Position numbers and translations under genes: made by a program
NCBI GenBank assembly: GCA_028751875.1
Contig: CM054135.1
Span: 4,826,092 to 4,890,091, forward strand
DNA length: 64,000 bases
Reading direction: 5' to 3'
From: Rapana venosa
Lineage: Eukaryota; Mollusca; Gastropoda; Neogastropoda; Muricidae
Shown: piece after piece, positions 11,281-23,404 of the stretch
How the letters are laid out: each line of letters begins with the position of its first letter
How positions within the stretch are numbered: position 1 is the stretch's first letter
Notes under the pieces: model-generated
Database searches by the model: none
What the model was told of the DNA's origin: nothing
The model's input: the letters and a program-made list of their open reading frames with translations, nothing else

Positions 11281-12295
11281 TCCATATAAAAATTTAAAAA
11301 GTTAAGATGAGCAGGAATGTATTGTGTCAAAACAAATAAAACAAAAATATTTTTTTGCCCGCAGTTATTCCTGAATAAAATTTATTAAAATAAAAGATGA
11401 AAAGATTTTCTTCAAATTAAAAGGATTATTTTTTGCACGACCAATTTGGAAATGTTTTTTATAAACCAGGTCCCTCCCTGTAAAGGATTGGATAAGACAC
11501 ATTGCAATTTAAAATTTATAAAAACACAAGTTTTTAAAAAAATTTTTGCTTACTTTTTTCATTTTTTGAATTTTTTTTTTTTTAATGCAGCTCCATACAA
11601 AATTTTTTTGCTCCTAAATACAAACTTTTTTCGGTTTGAATGCTAAAATATGCCCTATGTAACATTGACACACACACACAACACACACACACCCCACACA
11701 CACACACACACCACACAAAAACACACACACACCACACACACACACAAAAACCCCACCCCCCCCACACACACACAAAAAACACACACACACCCCCCACACA
11801 AACAAACACACACAACACCCCAACACACAAACCCCACACACTGTGTATTTTTAAAAAAGGGTTTTGTGATGTATGTCGGCATGTTCATGTATGTTTTTTT
11901 TGTGTGCATGGTGTTTGCGCGGCATGGTGTATGGCGGTTTTTTTAGTGTGACTGGAAAACAGTCAAACAACACACAAACACACAAACAGACTACAAAAGA
12001 AACACACAACTTAAGTTTAAAAAAAAAGAAAACAGGGAACAAGAAACAGACAGACCCACCCACCCCCATCTCCCACCCCCCCCCAATTTCCCCACCCCGA
12101 CCCCCCAATTTCCCCAGCCACCCCACCCCCCACCTTCCCCTCCAAAGAAAGCAGAGAACAGCCCAGCGAGGACATGACAGGGGTGGTTTTCGGCGCAGTC
12201 AAGTCGATGGCACGAGCAATTAAGCGCATGACAGAACATTCAGCAGCTTGTTCCCCCACCTTTTGGGGTACAGGATTACTGCGGTCCTTTCAGAG
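11281..12295. other. Noncoding spacer with CA tract, copy A
   Basis: Matches copy B 30390-31383. It includes a (CA)n tract at about 11668-11840 (B: 30789-30878) and a noncoding block around GGACATGACAGGGG. No gene is seen. Confidence 0.6.
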
Positions 12296-13120
12296 TGTGT
12301 GTGTGTTGGTTGTGTTGTGTGTTGGTGGGTGTGTGTTTTTGTTTTTGTGGGTTTTTTGTGTGTGTGTGTTTGGTGTGATTTTTTTTTATTTTTGTTTTTT
12401 TTTTTTTTTTTGGGTTTTGTGTTTTGGTTTTGTTTTTTTGGGGGTGGTGTGTGTGTTGTGTGTGTTTTGGGTTTTGTGGTGTGTGTTGGTTGTGTGTGTG
12501 TGTGTGTTGGTGTGTGTGTTGGTTGTTGTGTTGTGTGGTTGTTTTTGGTTGTTGGTTTGTTGTGTTTTTTGGTTGTGTTGTGTTGTGTTGTGGTGTTTGT
12601 TTGTGTTGGTTGTGTGTGTGTGTTTTTGGTGTTTTGTGTGGTGTTGCGTGGTGAGTTTGTTTTGGGTGTGGTTTGTGGGGTTGTGTTGTGTAGGTGGTGG
12701 TGGTGGCGGTGTTGTTGTGTTGGGGGGGGGTTGAGGTTTGGTGGGGATGGGTGTGGGGGGGTTTGGGGGGTAAGGGGGGGGGGGGTGGGGCGGGGTGGTG
12801 GTGGTGGTCGGGGTTTAAGGGGGGTTGGTGGTGTTGTGTGTTGGTTTTTTTTGTTGTGTGTGCGTGTCGTGCGTGCGTGTGTGTGTTGTGTGTGTGTGTG
12901 TGGTTTTGTGTGGTGTGGTTGGTTGGGGGTGGTGGTGGGGGGTTGTGGTGGTATGTGAGTGGTTGTGTGGTGTGTGTATGAGTGTGTGGGGTGTGTGTGA
13001 GTGTGTGCGTGTTGGTGTGTGAGTGTGTGGTGTGTTGTGTGTGGGGGGGGGGGGCGGGTGTTTTATGTTTGTGTTGTGTTGTGCTGTGCTGTGTTTTGTG
13101 TGTGTTGTGTGTGTGTGTGA
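12296..13120. repeat. GT/TTG-rich tract
   Basis: About 825 bp of GT, TTG and GGGT repeats, equivalent to 31383-32280 in copy B. The Cys/Val/Gly-rich frames (up to 236 residues) only translate the repeat. Confidence 0.92.
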
Positions 13121-13394
13121 CTTAGAAATATACACATGAATATTGTCATCAAGAATTGGATGTAGATTGTCTCCCGGTGCATTTTTGTTTAAGGTTTTTA
13201 GTCAGAAAAAAAGAACCTTCTGGCAATACACCAAACAGTGCTGCAGAAAAGAAATGTCCACCACAAATGCACACATGACATTTTTTTGCAAATCTTTGTT
13301 TTAAGAGCATAAAGTTTTGTTCTGTAGGAAATAGTGGTAATCTGTTTTGCGGACAGTATCGAAGAATACATTCTATCTTTAAAAACAGGATCTA

Positions 13395-13830
13395 GAGAAG
13401 CCATCCTTCTATCTTAGGAAGCATACAGGCAGTAGAGATGAGATACTTCCGGAAACTTTCTTGGTATATCGTACAGAGATCATGTAACCAACGAGGAAGA
13501 GGAAACTAGATCTGAAAACGCCATGGGACTGTATGAAGATGTGATTTCAGTGCACAGACACTGTTCTGAACTTTGTGTTTTGAACTGATGTGTACGGGCA
13601 CGTCACACGAACATCTGGACTGGTCAAGGTTGTTATACAGGGATCGGTACAAGGAGGGAGACGAAGACGCAGACAGAGAAAACGATGGGAAGACAACATC
13701 AGAGAGTGGACAGGCCTTGAGTGGAACGACATACCGCAGAAAGCTGAAAACCAATTAAAGGGGAGGAAGCCGGTTGAAAAATCTTCAGTGGTGCCCCAAC
13801 GGTCAGCCAGACTACGGGACAGGTAACAAG
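13395..13830 (+). pseudogene. LINE ORF2 3' end, copy A
   Basis: C-terminal end of a non-LTR retrotransposon ORF2. The open part at 13590-13826 encodes MYGHVTRTSGL, then GGRRRRRQRKRWEDNIREW, TGLEW and finally SSVVPQRSARLRDR before a stop. This is the usual tail after the reverse transcriptase domain in many metazoan endonuclease-RT elements. Upstream, frame-broken pieces (about 13400-13560) include the RKLSW region. It is 5'-truncated with no RT catalytic motif. In copy B the same fragment is cut after ARL by another LINE (32984-33773), so this copy shows the uninterrupted state. Confidence 0.8.
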
Positions 13831-14830
13831 TAAAGAAGCTATACCTTTTTGTATTACGAGCTTCATTATTTTTTTACGATCCTGAAGTTGCTTTAAAGAA
13901 GATTTCTCTCACAAAAGGAAGGATTGTTTGACTGAAGGATGTACAGAAGCTTCAGAGAACTGTTCTGAACTTTGTGCGCTTCTTTTTGCAGCTTGAACAA
14001 CAATTTCATTACGTTAGAGACCAAAATGACCAACAACAACTAACATCTGTACCTTTTATTCTCAGACAGTGTATCGGATGATTTACGTTAATAATCAAAT
14101 CTGGTCTTGGTTTATTATTCTAAAGAATTCTTAGGCTTGTAGAACAGATTTTGAATCAAGGAAAAAGGCCACTTTAAAAAATGTTGTTGAAGATGTATCA
14201 CGTATTCCAACCCTGACAAAGACAGAGACAAACTCGGCTGTAAAGGTTGAAAAGTTGTGTCCAGCAAAAACAGGACTTTTTTTAACTTCGAGTCCTGGAA
14301 AAGTGAAGGTTGCATCAGCGTCCTTATTAATTAGAATCGACCCATCGGTGGAAATATGGAGGTGGCTCCTGTAGTTTTTGAGCACTAATAACTAGTTTTT
14401 AATTCTAGTTTTAAAGCAGGTAATTCTTGGTAGAATTACAGCTTGTCCTTGCGGTCGCTATATGGTGATGTTGACATTCTATTCCTTTTTATGTCAATAT
14501 AACTGATGTCGAATGTAGCTTTTAACATTTCCCAAGTCGGCATAGGTGAAATAAGATGGTTTTTGTATTTTAAAAAAGATGAACTCCAGCTTGCTTCATG
14601 AACTAGGTAGAGTTGAACGTTACTTGTTAAGGAATATTCTGCACTCTTTTTGGAACATCAGTATCAGATCGTTTAAAAAAAAATTCCATGTCAAGGAAGT
14701 TAAAAAATGTTAATGTTGCTTTTATATTAATAAAGTTAGAGCGTGCTCGCGCGTGCGTGTGCATGTGCGTGCATGCGTGCGTGTGTGTGTATTTGTATAT
14801 GTGTGTGTGTAAGATCAAAATAGATGAACA
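13831..14830. other. Noncoding spacer, copy A
   Basis: Near-identical to copy B 33779-34795. The start may be the 3' UTR of the LINE. A GCGTGT/GTGT alternating tract lies at about 14745-14810. No exon was recognised. Confidence 0.6.
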
Positions 14831-14834
14831 GACA

Positions 14835-14846
14835 CTACTACTACTA

Positions 14847-14884
<38 letters not shown>

Positions 14885-14938
14885 ACTGCTTCTGCTGCTG
14901 CCGCCGCCGCCAAAACCACCACCACCACCACCACCACC

Positions 14939-14994
<56 letters not shown>

Positions 14995-15017
14995 TACTAC
15001 TACTACTACTTCTAGTA

Positions 15018-15048
<31 letters not shown>

Positions 15049-15075
15049 TGCTTCTATTACTAAGACTACTACCAC
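14835..15075. repeat. Compound CTA/CTG/CCG/CCA trinucleotide tract
   Basis: Ordered blocks are (CTA)n, (CTG)n, CCGCCGCCGCC, (CCA)n, (CTA)n, then (CTG)n with CTT interruptions. Copy B (34799-35155) has the same order but is longer and more interrupted. All frames give homopolymeric Leu, Tyr, Val or Ala and are not proteins. Confidence 0.95.
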
Positions 15076-15499
15076 CACTAATCCGTTCACTATGCCTCTA
15101 TTTGATCATAATAGCTATGAACAGACATAGCTTGACAAAAAAGCTAGGAAAACCAAAAAGAAATTTCGAAAGAATACTTTAAAAAACTTACGGTTTACAT
15201 AAAAAAACCCCACAAATCAGCAATAAATCAGTCATATTTTCATGGAAAAAATATCTTGTCCTCATGTACTTTAGCACAAAATGAAAAAACACAAAAAACC
15301 CTACTGACAAGTAATACAGTTCGTTCAGTACAAGTTCATCATTGCAAGCACCCACCTAGTTGTCAATTGGTCCTTCTAACAGGTATAACAGACTGGTCAT
15401 ACAATAGGGGAAAGTGGTTATAAGTATAGAATATATGATAGGGAAACAAATACAGTTGCAGCCAGGAAAAGAGTTTTTTAAAAAAGCAAAAAAAAACAA

Positions 15500-16402
15500 C
15501 CCCCCCAAAAAATTTTCCCCTTGGGGGAACCCCCCCCCCCACCCCCCCGCCCAAAAATCCTTTCTTAAAATTTTTTTCCAATCAAAAACAAAAACCAAAA
15601 TGGGAAAAAAAAAAAAAAAAAAAAAAGGGGAAAAAAAAAAAACAACAAACAAACAGACAAACAAAAAGAAAACAAAAAAAACAACAAAAAAAAAAAACCC
15701 AACAAACAAAACAGACAAACCCAAAAACACACAAAACCAAACAAACAAACCCAACAAAAAAAAACAAAAAAACAACAACCACAGAAAAAAAGGGGAAAAA
15801 ACAAAACAAAAAAACTTTAAAAAAAACCACAAGGGGGGAAAACCTTCCCCAAACCCCCACCCCCACCCCACCCCCCCCCCCCCACCCCCCCTTTTTTCAC
15901 CTTTTTTTTTCCCCCCACCCCCCCCCCCCCCCCCCCCCCCCCCCACCACCCCACCACAACACCAAAAAAACACCCCTACACAAAACACACCACCCCCCAC
16001 CCAAAACCCCAAAAAAAACCACCACAAACCCCCCCCCCCCCACACAAAACCCCACCACCCCCCCCCCCACCACACCACCCCCCCACCCACCCCCAACAAA
16101 AAAAACCACCCCCCACCACACAACACCCCCCACAAACCCAAAAAACCCCCCCCCAACCAACCCCCCACCCCCCAAACCCCCCCCCACAACCCCACACACC
16201 CCAACCACACACACACACCACCACACCAAAACACCCCCCAACAAAAACCACACACACAACACACCCCCCCCCACCCACCCCAAACCACCCCCCACCCACC
16301 CCCAAAACCACCACCACACACCACACCCCACACCCCACCCCCCCCCACCCACCCCCCCACCCCCCCCCCCCCCCCCCACCCCCCCACCCCCCCACACACA
16401 CC
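15500..16402. repeat. Corrupted A/C-rich tract in GPCR intron, copy A
   Basis: Runs of A and C, equivalent to the clean GA/GACA and CA/CCA tracts of copy B at about 35700-37208. The opposing 352- and 347-residue frames are artefacts (Pro/Lys/Asn on plus, Gly/Val/Cys on minus). Confidence 0.85.
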
Positions 16403-16404
16403 AC

Positions 16405-16854
16405 CGTTAAAAATTTTGGAGGGTTACAGGACGCAAAAAAACCCCCCAATATGTCCGCAGGCCCGGTTTTAAAAGGAAGTATTGGTGACGCTAGCATGCG
16501 GCCCTTTTTGATCACCACCCCCCCTCACCAACTGTTTCCCACCACGCCATCACCGTCACCCGCCCGTACCATCGTGTACACCAAAACCATGTGCCCTGGC
16601 TTCTTCAGCAGCGGGGAAACATCCCTCCCCCCTTCTCCACAAGTGTATCCGCTCCGTTTTTTTGTGTTGTTTTGGGGAGAATCCGTCCCCCTGGCGTTCC
16701 CTCAGGTTTTTAAACCCTTTACCTTGACCCCAAATTGTAAAAAAAGGGGGCAAGGCGTGGCCAAGGGGGGGAAAATGCGTGGGGAACGTTGGGGATGATT
16801 CCGAGGGTTTGGGGGGTCGGGTTTTTGGGGGGTGTGAAAATTTAGGTTTTTCAT
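16405..16854 (-). pseudogene. Error-broken copy of the GPCR first exon
   Basis: Base-by-base counterpart of the exon at 37215-37674. Shared blocks include ATGTCCGCAGG, TTGATCACCACCCC, CATCGTGTACACCA, CATGTGCCCTGGCT and CTTCAGCAGCGG. The start codon is present (CAT on the plus strand, 16852-16854). Many bases have become homopolymers, several indels break the frame, and the donor is lost (CACACCACCG in place of CACACTCACCG). Because the surrounding sequence is equally damaged, this is more likely assembly corruption of a real allele than a biological pseudogene. Confidence 0.75.
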
Positions 16855-17289
16855 TGTTTTTGGGTTGTTTTTTTTTTTTACTTGGGGGGTTTTGAGTTAA
16901 GTCACAGATGTAAAAAATGTGTTGTTTTTATTTTTTTTATTTAATATAGTTTTTTCACTTACTTTGGGGTTTTATTGTAAGTTACAGCTCAAACACATTT
17001 TTTCTTCCCACCCGTACAAAAGGGCCCGGTACCAAAAATTTGGGGGTCAAAAGTTAAAAATAGAAAACTGATTGAAAGAAGACCGATTTCCACAAAAAAG
17101 GAAGGAAAACCCCCAAAAAAACTTTTCGAGCAACAAATAAATTTTAACAAGAAAAGGGAAAACCCCACAGGGAGTTTCTAAAAAAAGGAACAAACAAACA
17201 AAAAATCCTCACACAGATCTTCAAGATCAAGGGGGATAAAAGAGGTGTGTAAAGACGGAGAAAAATGACAAATCAGTCCCTTTCCACCC
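16855..17289. other. 5' flank of the GPCR exon, copy A (corrupted)
   Basis: Matches copy B 37675 to about 38140 (GTTTCTAAAAAA, AACAAACAAACAAAAAATCC). It ends exactly at the N gap. No further gene is seen. Confidence 0.6.
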
Positions 17290-17789
17290 NNNNNNNNNNN
17301 NNNNNNNNNNNNNNNNNNNNNNNNNNNNNNNNNNNNNNNNNNNNNNNNNNNNNNNNNNNNNNNNNNNNNNNNNNNNNNNNNNNNNNNNNNNNNNNNNNNN
17401 NNNNNNNNNNNNNNNNNNNNNNNNNNNNNNNNNNNNNNNNNNNNNNNNNNNNNNNNNNNNNNNNNNNNNNNNNNNNNNNNNNNNNNNNNNNNNNNNNNNN
17501 NNNNNNNNNNNNNNNNNNNNNNNNNNNNNNNNNNNNNNNNNNNNNNNNNNNNNNNNNNNNNNNNNNNNNNNNNNNNNNNNNNNNNNNNNNNNNNNNNNNN
17601 NNNNNNNNNNNNNNNNNNNNNNNNNNNNNNNNNNNNNNNNNNNNNNNNNNNNNNNNNNNNNNNNNNNNNNNNNNNNNNNNNNNNNNNNNNNNNNNNNNNN
17701 NNNNNNNNNNNNNNNNNNNNNNNNNNNNNNNNNNNNNNNNNNNNNNNNNNNNNNNNNNNNNNNNNNNNNNNNNNNNNNNNNNNNNNNNN
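17290..17789. other. Assembly gap, 500 N
   Basis: Exactly 500 unknown bases, the kind of fixed size used for scaffold joins. Similarity between copies A and B stops here, so the join is where the second copy's flank was attached. Frames crossing it are meaningless. Confidence 0.99.
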
Positions 17790-19130
17790 GGGGGGGGGGG
17801 AGGGGGGAAAAAGGGGGGTGCTTTCACAATTTGTCATTGCCCAGCTTGGTCTTTTGGCAAGGGAGGTAACACAAATACTGATGTGAAACCGCACTCAAAA
17901 AGGAGAAATACGTGATGAATAAAGTACGTTTCATGAAAAGAAAAGATCCACCTATTCATAATAAACTAATCAATACACTGGCGTCAATCCAGTTGCAAAT
18001 CAAATACAATGAAAGAAAAAAAACACGAGCTGGTTCAGAATCGACCATTCATTCAAAATTTCATGTCACATAATATATTATCAACAATTTCAAAGCTTCT
18101 GACAGAATTAATACATTGTTCTTAATATGATTCAAATATGTCTTGACATAGCAATACAACTGGTTGTTGACTTTGGTTTTGTTGGGTTTCTGCGCCATTG
18201 CAATGATTCATTAAGCTACGATTTGATAGCATTTTTACTTTAAGGTGGACAGGGTAGAATGAACATCTTGGCTTTCTGCTGTCTGTAAAATTAAAAAAAA
18301 TTTATGTCTGTTACGAAGAGTTATATTGCTTTACTTTTAAAATAATAAAAAAGATCATTTCATCATCAACATTGTGACCACATGATGGAAATAGTAATGA
18401 CCTTCAAGTCTCAGGCTGGAACTATCTCCGTTTGCTTTAAACCCAGTTTTCTTTGTCTGAATCTAGCAACTTTGCAATTCCTCGATTTTTCAATAACCAG
18501 CTAAATTTTACTTTTACTCCCCATGTATGAGTGCCAGTTTTGTTTGAAAAAAAACAAATGAATTTGTTTGGGATTGTGAAAAATGGCCCTCACTCATTAC
18601 CTACTTCTGAGACCAGCCACAATTTCCCAAATTCATGTTCTGACAAAACTTTTAAGATTTGTTATGCCCAGTTCTCTGTACCCATCTCCAGTTGCACAAC
18701 AACATCTTAATAAATATGACTGTTCCCACAAACGCGCCTGTGGAAGTTCAAACGTTATCATTGGGTACACTTTACAAAAGTTCTTATGTATAGAGGATAC
18801 TTTCCGCCTCCCCAAAATAGTACGTATTTGAGGAATGAATTGGCACATTAAAGAAATCGTTTCATAGCAAATGCATGAACTTTTTTTCCATTAGAGGATT
18901 TACACACCATACCGACATTTCTGAAAGCATAAGTTGACAAAGGTTCTATTTGAGTGCAAAATAGTTTCCAAAGTAGAGAACCGTCTTTCAAAACGAGCTT
19001 CGGTAATGCTTTTAGTATTTCTGTCGCACCTTTACCCTTCAAGATTCCTGCCATGCGAAATTGAGACTTAGCCTTGCTGAAAATATCATTCCTAAATATT
19101 TATAAGTATGAACTATTTCGACCTCAGGGT
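17790..19130. other. Unique noncoding sequence
   Basis: AT-rich, clean sequence without a counterpart elsewhere in the window, apart from the G-homopolymer at its gap edge. Short frames only (up to about 82 residues), with no recognisable domain and no convincing exon. Confidence 0.55.
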
Positions 19131-19154
19131 TTCCATAAAACCAATTTTCAAAAG

Positions 19155-19182
19155 AGAGAGCGAGAGCGAGAGCGAGAGCGAG

Positions 19183-19213
<31 letters not shown>
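19155..19213. repeat. GAGAGC/GA microsatellite
   Basis: A short block of GAGAGC repeats passes into (GA)n. Confidence 0.9.
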
Positions 19214-19217
<4 letters not shown>

Positions 19218-19320
19218 TTTATTGTCCAAATCAAGAGTGTTTACCAACAAGGAGAAAATGAAAAGATACAAACGGCTGCAGCAAATCAATCAAGCTAACA
19301 ACACGAATTTCTAATACCTT

Positions 19321-19327
19321 GAGAGAG

Positions 19328-19363
<36 letters not shown>

Positions 19364-19444
19364 GAGAGAGAGAGAGAGAGAGAGAGAGAAGAGAGAGAGA
19401 GACAGAGAGAGAGAGGAGAAAGGAGAGAGAGAGAGAGAGAAGAG

Positions 19445-19482
<38 letters not shown>

Positions 19483-19760
19483 CAGACAGACAGACAGACA
19501 GACAGACGGGACAGACAGAAAGCAGAAAGAGACAGAGAGACAAAACCAGGCAGGACAGACAGACAGACCGACAGAGAGAAGATAGACAGACCAGACAGCA
19601 GAAACAGACGGGACAGGCAGACAGACAGACAGAAGCAGAAACAGAGAGACAGACAGGCAGACAGACAGACAGACAGACAGCAGAAACAGACAGACAGACA
19701 GGCATACAGACAGACAGACAGACAGCAGAAACAGACAGACAGACAGACAGACAGGCAGAA
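19321..19760. repeat. GA tract passing into GACA/GCAGAAACA repeats
   Basis: (GA)n occupies 19321-19480. (GACA)n with interspersed CAGCAGAAACAGA follows to 19760. CAGAAAC recurs 44 bp apart at 19681 and 19725, giving a small higher-order period inside the tetranucleotide repeat. Confidence 0.9.
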
Positions 19761-19882
19761 TGACGAGAAAAAGAGTTTACTTTGAAGATGCAGTGGGTGT
19801 ATAAACAAGGGGAAACGAACACGTACAAACAACTGCAGCAAATTAATTAAGCTAACAAAAACTGGTTGAAATTTTTTATAAG

Positions 19883-20115
19883 AAAGAGACAGAGACAGAG
19901 AGAGAGAGAGACAGAGAGACAGGGACAGAGAGACAGGGACAGAGAGACAGAGACAGAGAACAGGGGACAGAGAGAGACAGAGAGAGACAAGACAGAGAGA
20001 CAGGAGAGACGGGCAGATGAGACAGAGAAGAGACAGAGGCAAGGAGAAGACAGAGAGAGACAGAGACAGAGAGACAGAGACAGACAGACAGACAGACAGA
20101 CAGAGAGTGAGCGAG
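19883..20115. repeat. GACAGA-rich purine tract
   Basis: Imperfect AGACAGAG/AGAGACAGGGAC repeats. Ser/Leu/Cys and Arg/Glu/Gln frames are shadows. Confidence 0.9.
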
Positions 20116-20289
20116 AGAGATCGTTCAGACTTTTACCGTACATCAGACTTAAGCCACACTACAGCACAATGGAGGGCATACAGGATGGGCATACTTATTT
20201 CAGCTGCATTAAATCAGGATGGGTTGAGTTTGTGTGCACCAGGAAGTAACTGAATGCCATGCTTTGCTGTTTTGCACAGACCAGTGGCC

Positions 20290-21250
20290 AGTTCACTGAT
20301 ACAGGGGGAAAACAGTGCTGGAGGGACGAGGAAAACCTATGCAATGCCCCGTGTTCTCTGCCAAGGTCATGACCTCTGACCTTGCTTTCGTTTCTACCTG
20401 TAGCACCGTCAGCCTGCTGCGCCTGCCTTTAAGTTTCAGGGAATGTTTTTTCCTGGCATCAGGGACATCTGCTGCTTTTGCTGCTGCTGCTGCTGCTACC
20501 TCCGCATAGGTCCTGGGGTCTGGTCTTCTGGGCCCCACATTCAGCTTGCCTCTCCTGAAAAAAAACCCCTTCCTTCCCCTCTCTCCTGGCTTCTGCCACC
20601 ATCCTGGCTTGTTTTCCAGTCAGGTCATTGGCCACCCTGACTCCTTTCTCTTCCAATTGGGATCAATACTTCTTGTCAGTAAGTATAGTCATTTTATCTC
20701 TCCAATAAGTGAATTTCACAAACATTGGTTTAGGCTGACCATCGCGACTCTGTCCCACTCTGTGTGCTCTGGAGAAGTCATCTGCACACCACTTCTTTGG
20801 TGCATCCACACTGTTTAAGGTGTCAGCAACTAGCTTGGCACACGTGTCATAACTCACAAACTTTTCAGTCTGAGGCACACAGTAAAGGCGAAGGTTGTCC
20901 TTCCCTGAACAACTTTCCATAGTCTCACAAGCTGTCCATTTCTGTTTTTATTTGATCCATTTCTCAATACATTACCATCAAATTGTCTTTAGTTGTTTAG
21001 TCTACAGTCATGAAAGAATTTGCAAATATCTTCTGTCTATCCTTTTTTGGATGAAGGAAAAACATTCGTTTTCTTCCTCTAAAATATCACAATGTTTGCC
21101 AATATCTTGACACATTGTTTTACCTGGTCAATTGTCTGATCCGACAGTGCTGACATCTGCCTGCACGCATGACATGCTTTTTAAAAAAGATTCAATGTGT
21201 TCATTTTGCTTTTGCACTGTTTCCCAAAGTTGGGTTGCCAGACCAGAGGA
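20290..21250 (-). pseudogene. Decayed LINE ORF1 (L1/Tx1-like), copy B
   Basis: Minus-strand ORF1 remnant, better preserved than at 1-520. In order: a Glu/Lys-rich helical part with several stops (about 20920-21250), then an RRM-like segment at 20663-20920 (DNLRLYCVPQTEKF, SRAHRVGQSRDGQPKP, FVKFTYWRDKMTIL). An in-frame TGA follows DKKY. A C-terminal basic part is split by a frameshift at a poly-A run (EEKGVRVANDLT, then GPRRPDPRTYAEVAAA in another frame). LRxYGV and AHRVG are hallmarks of L1-type ORF1 RNA-binding domains. No ORF2 lies downstream, where the purine repeats begin. Confidence 0.75.
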
Positions 21251-21449
21251 AGCACCGAAGCTTACCACAGGAGGGAGGGGGAGGAGCATGAAATGTGATC
21301 ACTGTCTTTGCTGTTTTCTGCTTCTTCAGTCAGCTGCTGAGATGAAGGGGAGTGACTGTCCGCAAGGTCGAGGGTTCACTTCCGGGTCACCACAGCACAA
21401 GAAGTACCCCGCCACAAACACAACAGTATACCTGGTCTATCCGTGCATG
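21251..21449. other. Spacer between LINE ORF1 remnant and SINE, copy B
   Basis: Matches copy A 511-715. It contains GGTCACCACAGCACAAGAAG and no gene. Confidence 0.5.
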
Positions 21450-21750
21450 GCACGGGATAGCTTAGTGGTCAGAACACTCGTTTCCCCCAGCTAAGGTTAA
21501 GCAGCATCGAGCGTGGTTACCACTTGGATGGGTGACCGTTTGCACGCCTTGGCTTCAGTACAGTTTCCCCCAGTTCACCCAGCTGTAAATGGGTGCCTGC
21601 CTCTTTAGAGTCAGGGAAGGTAAAGCAGCGAGGGAGAGGAGATGGGCGCCGCCCTCAATATGCTGGCTCCTTGAGAAGTTGAAGTCTCTAATGCCTCACT
21701 CCCCTACGACCACATAGGTTTTGGGACACCTTTACCTTTTTTATATTTAC
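21450..21750 (+). repeat. Composite tRNA/5S-like SINE, copy 3
   Basis: Allelic or duplicated counterpart of 716-1005. It has tRNA-like box A TAGCTTAGTGG at 21458-21468, the 5S-like TTAAGCAGCATCGAGCGTGG from about 21497, and box C-like CTTGGATGGGTGACCG at 21523-21538. Only a few bases differ from copy 1. Confidence 0.75.
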
Positions 21751-22383
21751 CTATTCAGTGCAGTCAGGACTCCCACCCACACTTTCATCACAAACTGCAC
21801 TTCCTTGGCCATGAAGCTGCGGTAAGCAGGCAGGAATAATCCACAGGTAGCACGAAAACACAAGGCCTTGACAGGCTTAACCACTTTTCGTCACGAGTTT
21901 TACACCACTGTGAACTTGAAAACTGCCTTAATCAAAGCACCAACTACCAATAATTAACTCCATTCAGGACCACACCTACCCGAAAGCCTCTTATCTCTTA
22001 AGGTAAGATCAATCCATCATAGGTGGGTGGGTGGGGTGGGAGGGAGGGAGGGGAGAGACAGAAAGAGAAAACTCTGCACTCTGAACTGGTTTAATGTACA
22101 TCGGCCTTAGGCCACAATACACTTTGAGGCACAAAAATGGAAGATGCAAAAATGAAATATAACCTCTCGTAAACTTTGGTAGGACTTTGGCACAATACTT
22201 AAACGTGCGCTCAAAATTCTATACTCTTGAATATGTATATTCCTAAATCATGACTAAATAAAGGCTGACTTAGACCACGAAGCAAAACGAAACACAGTTT
22301 AAAAAAAAATCTTAGTTCACCTAAACTCCCCCCCCCCCCCATGATATCCCCAAAAGTAATATACCTGTGAACAAAGTTATTGA
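21751..22383. other. Noncoding spacer, copy B
   Basis: Counterpart of 1006-1650. No coding signal is seen. Confidence 0.6.
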
Positions 22384-22418
22384 TGGAGACAGACAGACAG
22401 ATAGAAAGAGAGAGAGGA

Positions 22419-22491
<73 letters not shown>

Positions 22492-22518
22492 GAGAGAGAG
22501 AAAGGGAGGAAGGGAGAG

Positions 22519-22554
<36 letters not shown>

Positions 22555-22570
22555 GAGAGAGAGGAGGGAG

Positions 22571-22651
<81 letters not shown>

Positions 22652-22708
22652 GAGAGAGACAGAGAAAGAGAGAGAGAAACAAAGAGACAGAGAGACAGAG
22701 AGAGAGAG
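22384..22708. repeat. GA microsatellite
   Basis: About 325 bp of (GA)n with GACA and GGA interruptions. Equivalent to 1651-1962 of copy A but without the long GACA core. Confidence 0.95.
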
Positions 22709-22924
22709 CATGCCAGGGGAAGCTGGAATGTGAAGTGTCTGTCAGTCATAACATTAGCACAGGGCCGGGACATCGCTTTCACATCAGGCCCCTAAAAGCT
22801 TGGGGCCTTTAGCTCAACAACGGCCTGAAGTGGAGGATGACATTTTCAATCACAGGAGGACCCGAGCTCTAGTTCAGAGATGCTTTCGTTTCAAATGTCT
22901 GCACACAATCGGCAGGCCGATCCT

Positions 22925-22943
22925 TGGAGAGACAGACAGAGAG

Positions 22944-23028
<85 letters not shown>

Positions 23029-23036
23029 AGAGAAGT

Positions 23037-23084
<48 letters not shown>

Positions 23085-23122
23085 GAGAGAGAAACACGAA
23101 AATTTATAAACGAAATTTATGA

Positions 23123-23161
<39 letters not shown>

Positions 23162-23195
23162 GTGTGTGTGTGTGTGTGTGCTCGCGCGCGCGTAC
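22925..23195. repeat. GA tract then GT/CG tract
   Basis: (GA)n at 22925-23092 and (GT)n ending in GCTCGCGCGCGCG at 23122-23195. Copy A has an additional 140-bp TA tract between the equivalent parts. Confidence 0.93.
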
Positions 23196-23404
23196 ACATG
23201 GGAAAGTCCAACATTCTTAATTCTTAGGAAAAAAGTAGTTCATTTATGACACTGCTATGTGATCAACAGTCAAGTATTCTTTTCTACATCCCACTTAAAA
23301 TTACCTCGTTCAATTGTTTTTTCTTTCTTTACCTATGCTTATAATCTTCAATCTATAATTCCACTATAAATATTGCTACTCACAGGGGGGGGTGTCTGCG
23401 TTGC

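Noticed and set aside
12174..12958. Cys/Val-rich secreted-peptide-like ORFs
   Set aside because: They follow the GT/TTG repeat phase exactly, and copy B has different frames at the same tract.
14835..15075. CRISPR-like or coding repeat array
   Set aside because: A pure trinucleotide microsatellite without repeat-spacer structure. The genome is eukaryotic.
15356..16472. Very long opposing ORFs (347 and 352 residues)
   Set aside because: They translate A/C (minus strand G/T) runs and give only Pro/Lys/Asn or Gly/Val/Cys. Copy B shows the true sequence is CA/CCA and GACA repeat.
17178..17915. ORFs of 184-238 residues across the gap
   Set aside because: They consist of unknown residues over 500 N.
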